From positions 1-6,802 of the forward strand of contig JALUKS010000205.1 of NCBI GenBank assembly GCA_027056465.1: DNA of 6,802 bases, written 5' to 3'. A program made the position numbers and the translations under genes. Shown here piece after piece: positions 5,577-6,802 of the stretch. Source of the DNA: Sulfurimonas sp. (GTDB lineage Bacteria; Campylobacterota; Campylobacteria; Campylobacterales; Sulfurimonadaceae). The notes beneath the pieces were generated by a model, which did no database searches, was not told the origin of the DNA, and saw nothing but the letters and a program-made list of their open reading frames with translations. Each line of letters opens with the position of its first letter. Position 1 is the stretch's first letter.

Positions 5577-5817
5577 TTTGAACTCCCCTTTAGTTTGTGA
5601 GGGGATTATCGGTGATGGTTGTGGAGGAGGGCGTATCTTTTTTGCACAAGAGAGAGAACTTTTTGTCTATGACCCAGTAACACAAGAGAGAGTATCTCTT
5701 GTAGAGGTAGCTTCTAATATAAGTGAAATATCTAAAAGTGCTTGTGTAATAACATTGAAAACAGAGAGTAAAATCTATAAATATGATCTCTCTGCACTTA
5801 AAATAATAGAGACATAG
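5560..5817 (+). CDS. Small beta-rich protein of unknown function
   Basis: 85 residues from an ATG with AGAGGA (5546-5551) 8 nt upstream, inside the end of the preceding gene (17-nt overlap, different frame). No signal peptide or membrane helix is seen. After a Gly/Cys-rich start (C13, C21, GDGCGGGR at 18-25) it alternates hydrophobic and polar residues, as beta strands do. Two stretches look alike: ELFVYDPVTQERV (33-45) and SKIYKYDLSALKI (70-82), with Tyr-Asp at 37-38 and 75-76. The 38-residue spacing is close to one beta-propeller blade. With only two units it cannot form a whole propeller alone. I do not recognise the family. The good ribosome site and same-strand overlap favour it over the 83-residue Tyr/Cys-rich antisense frame at 5590-5841. 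Confidence 0.65.
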   Translation: MIAGFDLNSPLVCEGIIGDGCGGGRIFFAQERELFVYDPVTQERVSLVEVASNISEISKSACVITLKTESKIYKYDLSALKIIET

Positions 5818-5825
5818 AGAAACTC

Positions 5826-5834
5826 TGCTATAAT
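5826..5834 (+). promoter_or_regulatory. Extended -10 promoter of greA
   Basis: TGCTATAAT (5826-5834) is a consensus extended -10 that begins 9 nt after the stop of the preceding small gene. Transcription would start near 5841, about 24 nt before the greA ATG, with GAGAAG (5855-5860) as ribosome site. greA and argC can thus be transcribed independently of the upstream genes. Confidence 0.6.
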
Positions 5835-5864
5835 CATACAAATAAAATAAAAAAGAGAAGAGCT

Positions 5865-6362
5865 ATGCAAAATGTAGAACCTATGACACTATTTGGTTAT
5901 GAAAAATTACAAGTAGAAGTAAAAGATCTTAAAGAGGTAAAACGCCCACAGTGTGTAAAAGATATAGAAGAGGCACTCGAACATGGTGACCTTAAAGAGA
6001 ATGCAGAGTACCATGCAGCAAAAGAGATGCAAAAAAACATCGATAACCGTTTAGCAGAACTACAACGTATTCTTGGTAACTCTCAGATAGTAGATCCTAG
6101 TGAGTTAGAGCATGCTAGAATCTCTTTTGGTTCTACAGTCGTAATGACAGATATGGATAGTGAAGAAGAAGTTACTTACACTTTAGTAGGTGGATGTGAA
6201 TCTAATCCTGATATGGGTCTTATCTCTTTTAACTCTCCTTTAGCAAAACAGCTTCTCGGTCGAGAAGAGGGCGATGAGGTAAAAGTTCGCTTACCAGGTG
6301 GAGAAAAAGAGTTTGAAATCGACGAGGTTAAGTACCAAGAAATCGTTTTTGAGTGTAAGTAA
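5865..6362 (+). CDS. greA: Transcription elongation factor GreA
   Basis: 165 residues (E. coli GreA has 158). GreA enters the secondary channel of backtracked RNA polymerase and stimulates cleavage of the extruded RNA 3' end. The N-terminal coiled coil (about 8-78) carries the family signature HGDLKENAEYHAAKE (40-54). Its acidic tip residues D42 and E45 match the E. coli pair that positions the catalytic Mg2+. The FKBP-like C-terminal domain covers about 84-162 (FGSTVVM at 88-94, ISFNSPLAKQLLG at 120-132, EGDEVKVRLPGG at 135-146, FEIDEV at 150-155). The opening MTLFGYEKL (7-15) also matches GreA. A second in-frame Met at residue 7 could start the protein, but the ribosome site fits the first. 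argC follows after 3 nt. Confidence 0.96.
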   Translation: MQNVEPMTLFGYEKLQVEVKDLKEVKRPQCVKDIEEALEHGDLKENAEYHAAKEMQKNIDNRLAELQRILGNSQIVDPSELEHARISFGSTVVMTDMDSEEEVTYTLVGGCESNPDMGLISFNSPLAKQLLGREEGDEVKVRLPGGEKEFEIDEVKYQEIVFECK

Positions 6363-6365
6363 ATC

Positions 6366-6802
6366 ATGATAAATGCTACGATAAATGTAGGTATAGTAGG
6401 AGCAACAGGTTATACAGGTTTAGAACTTGTAAAGATGCTTCTCAATCATCCAAAGTTTCATCTTAACTATATTGCAAATTCTGAGGGTGGTACAACGATA
6501 AATAGACTGCACCCCTCTCTCAGTGGCGTTTGTGAAGATGAAGTTTTTCAAGCTGATGTCGAGGAGATAGCACAAAAATGTAAGCTTGTTTTTCTTGCCC
6601 TCCCTCACAAAACTGCGATGGCGTTTGTGAAGCCTCTTATCGCTAAGGGTCTCAAAGTAGTCGATCTTTCAGCTGATTATAGATTAACGCAAGAGGTTTA
6701 TGAGGAGTATTATGTCCCTCATACAGATGTAGAAAATCTTAAACATGTGGTTTATGGACTTCCAGAGATGTTTAAAGAGGAGCTAAAGAGTGCCAAACTT
6801 GT
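6366..6802 (+). CDS. argC: N-acetyl-gamma-glutamyl-phosphate reductase, N-terminal part (cut by window end)
   Basis: 145 complete codons before the window ends; the family is usually about 310-350 residues. ArgC reduces N-acetylglutamyl phosphate to the semialdehyde with NADPH, the third step of arginine/ornithine synthesis in the cytosol. The NADP-binding start is clear, VGIVGATGYTGLEL (8-21), followed by HPSLSG (49-54), LALPHKTA (77-84), VVDLSADYRL (98-107) and VVYGLPE (128-134), all ArgC hallmarks. The NPGCY loop with the catalytic cysteine lies beyond the window. The start codon is 3 nt after the greA stop without a good Shine-Dalgarno, so translation is probably coupled to greA. No ARG box-like operator is evident, as expected inside an operon. 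Confidence 0.94.
   Translation, partial: MINATINVGIVGATGYTGLELVKMLLNHPKFHLNYIANSEGGTTINRLHPSLSGVCEDEVFQADVEEIAQKCKLVFLALPHKTAMAFVKPLIAKGLKVVDLSADYRLTQEVYEEYYVPHTDVENLKHVVYGLPEMFKEELKSAKL

Noticed and set aside
5762..5794. 7-bp inverted repeat CAGAGAG / CTCTCTG near the end of the 85-aa gene
   Set aside because: It lies inside coding sequence, has a 19-nt loop and no T-run, so it is not a credible terminator.
5590..5841. 83-residue open frame on the minus strand opposite the 85-aa gene
   Set aside because: It is rich in Tyr and Cys, has no good ribosome site that I can see, and covers the greA -10; the plus-strand frame has AGAGGA and an operon-like position.
6176..6608. Two 62-63 residue minus-strand frames opposite greA and argC
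   Set aside because: Both lie antisense to well-recognised conserved genes and show no domain pattern.
1..6802. CRISPR array, insertion sequence, tRNA, rRNA, riboswitch, defence or toxin-antitoxin system
   Set aside because: No regularly spaced repeats, transposase-like reading frames, cloverleaf sequences or recognisable defence domains were found; the genes are ordinary chromosomal ones.

Overview
The window (about 37% GC by eye) looks like a chromosomal segment from a Campylobacterota bacterium, most likely a Sulfurimonas-like member of the Campylobacterales. Reasons: AT-rich, lysine-rich coding; Asn/Lys-rich start of a Rho-like protein; surE followed directly by a ThiF/TcdA-family gene (an arrangement I recall from Campylobacter jejuni, not checked here); and sigma70-type promoters with an extended -10 (TGCTAT...) and no obvious -35, as is usual in this phylum. 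There are no tRNA or rRNA genes, insertion sequences, CRISPR arrays or other signs of mobile DNA.

Layout. 1-145 (minus) is the 5' end of a probable rho gene, cut by the window edge. 267-1346 (minus) encodes a small membrane chemoreceptor-like protein whose signalling hairpin is strongly shortened. A 196-bp divergent promoter region (1347-1542) separates it from surE (1543-2319, plus, TTG start), which is followed after one base by tcdA (2321-2959, plus). Running towards tcdA is a two-gene minus-strand operon: a 126-aa four-helix membrane protein (4681-5061), then a 571-aa two-helix potassium channel with two RCK domains (2956-4671). The stop codons of tcdA and the channel gene share the palindrome CTAG. 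A second divergent promoter region (5062-5192) leads to two small overlapping plus-strand genes of unknown function (5193-5576 and 5560-5817), then greA (5865-6362) with its own strong extended -10, and argC (from 6366, cut by the window end).

Functionally this is mostly housekeeping: nucleotide/stress metabolism (surE), tRNA modification at the ct6A step (tcdA), transcription (rho, greA) and arginine biosynthesis (argC), interspersed with lineage-type membrane genes (chemoreceptor-like protein, K+ channel plus partner, small Cys-containing membrane protein). I see no clear defence or mobile system. The least explained parts are the minimal chemoreceptor with its hexapeptide repeat, the four-helix protein coupled to the K+ channel, and the pair of small unknown genes before greA. 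No stretch over 300 bases lacks a gene.
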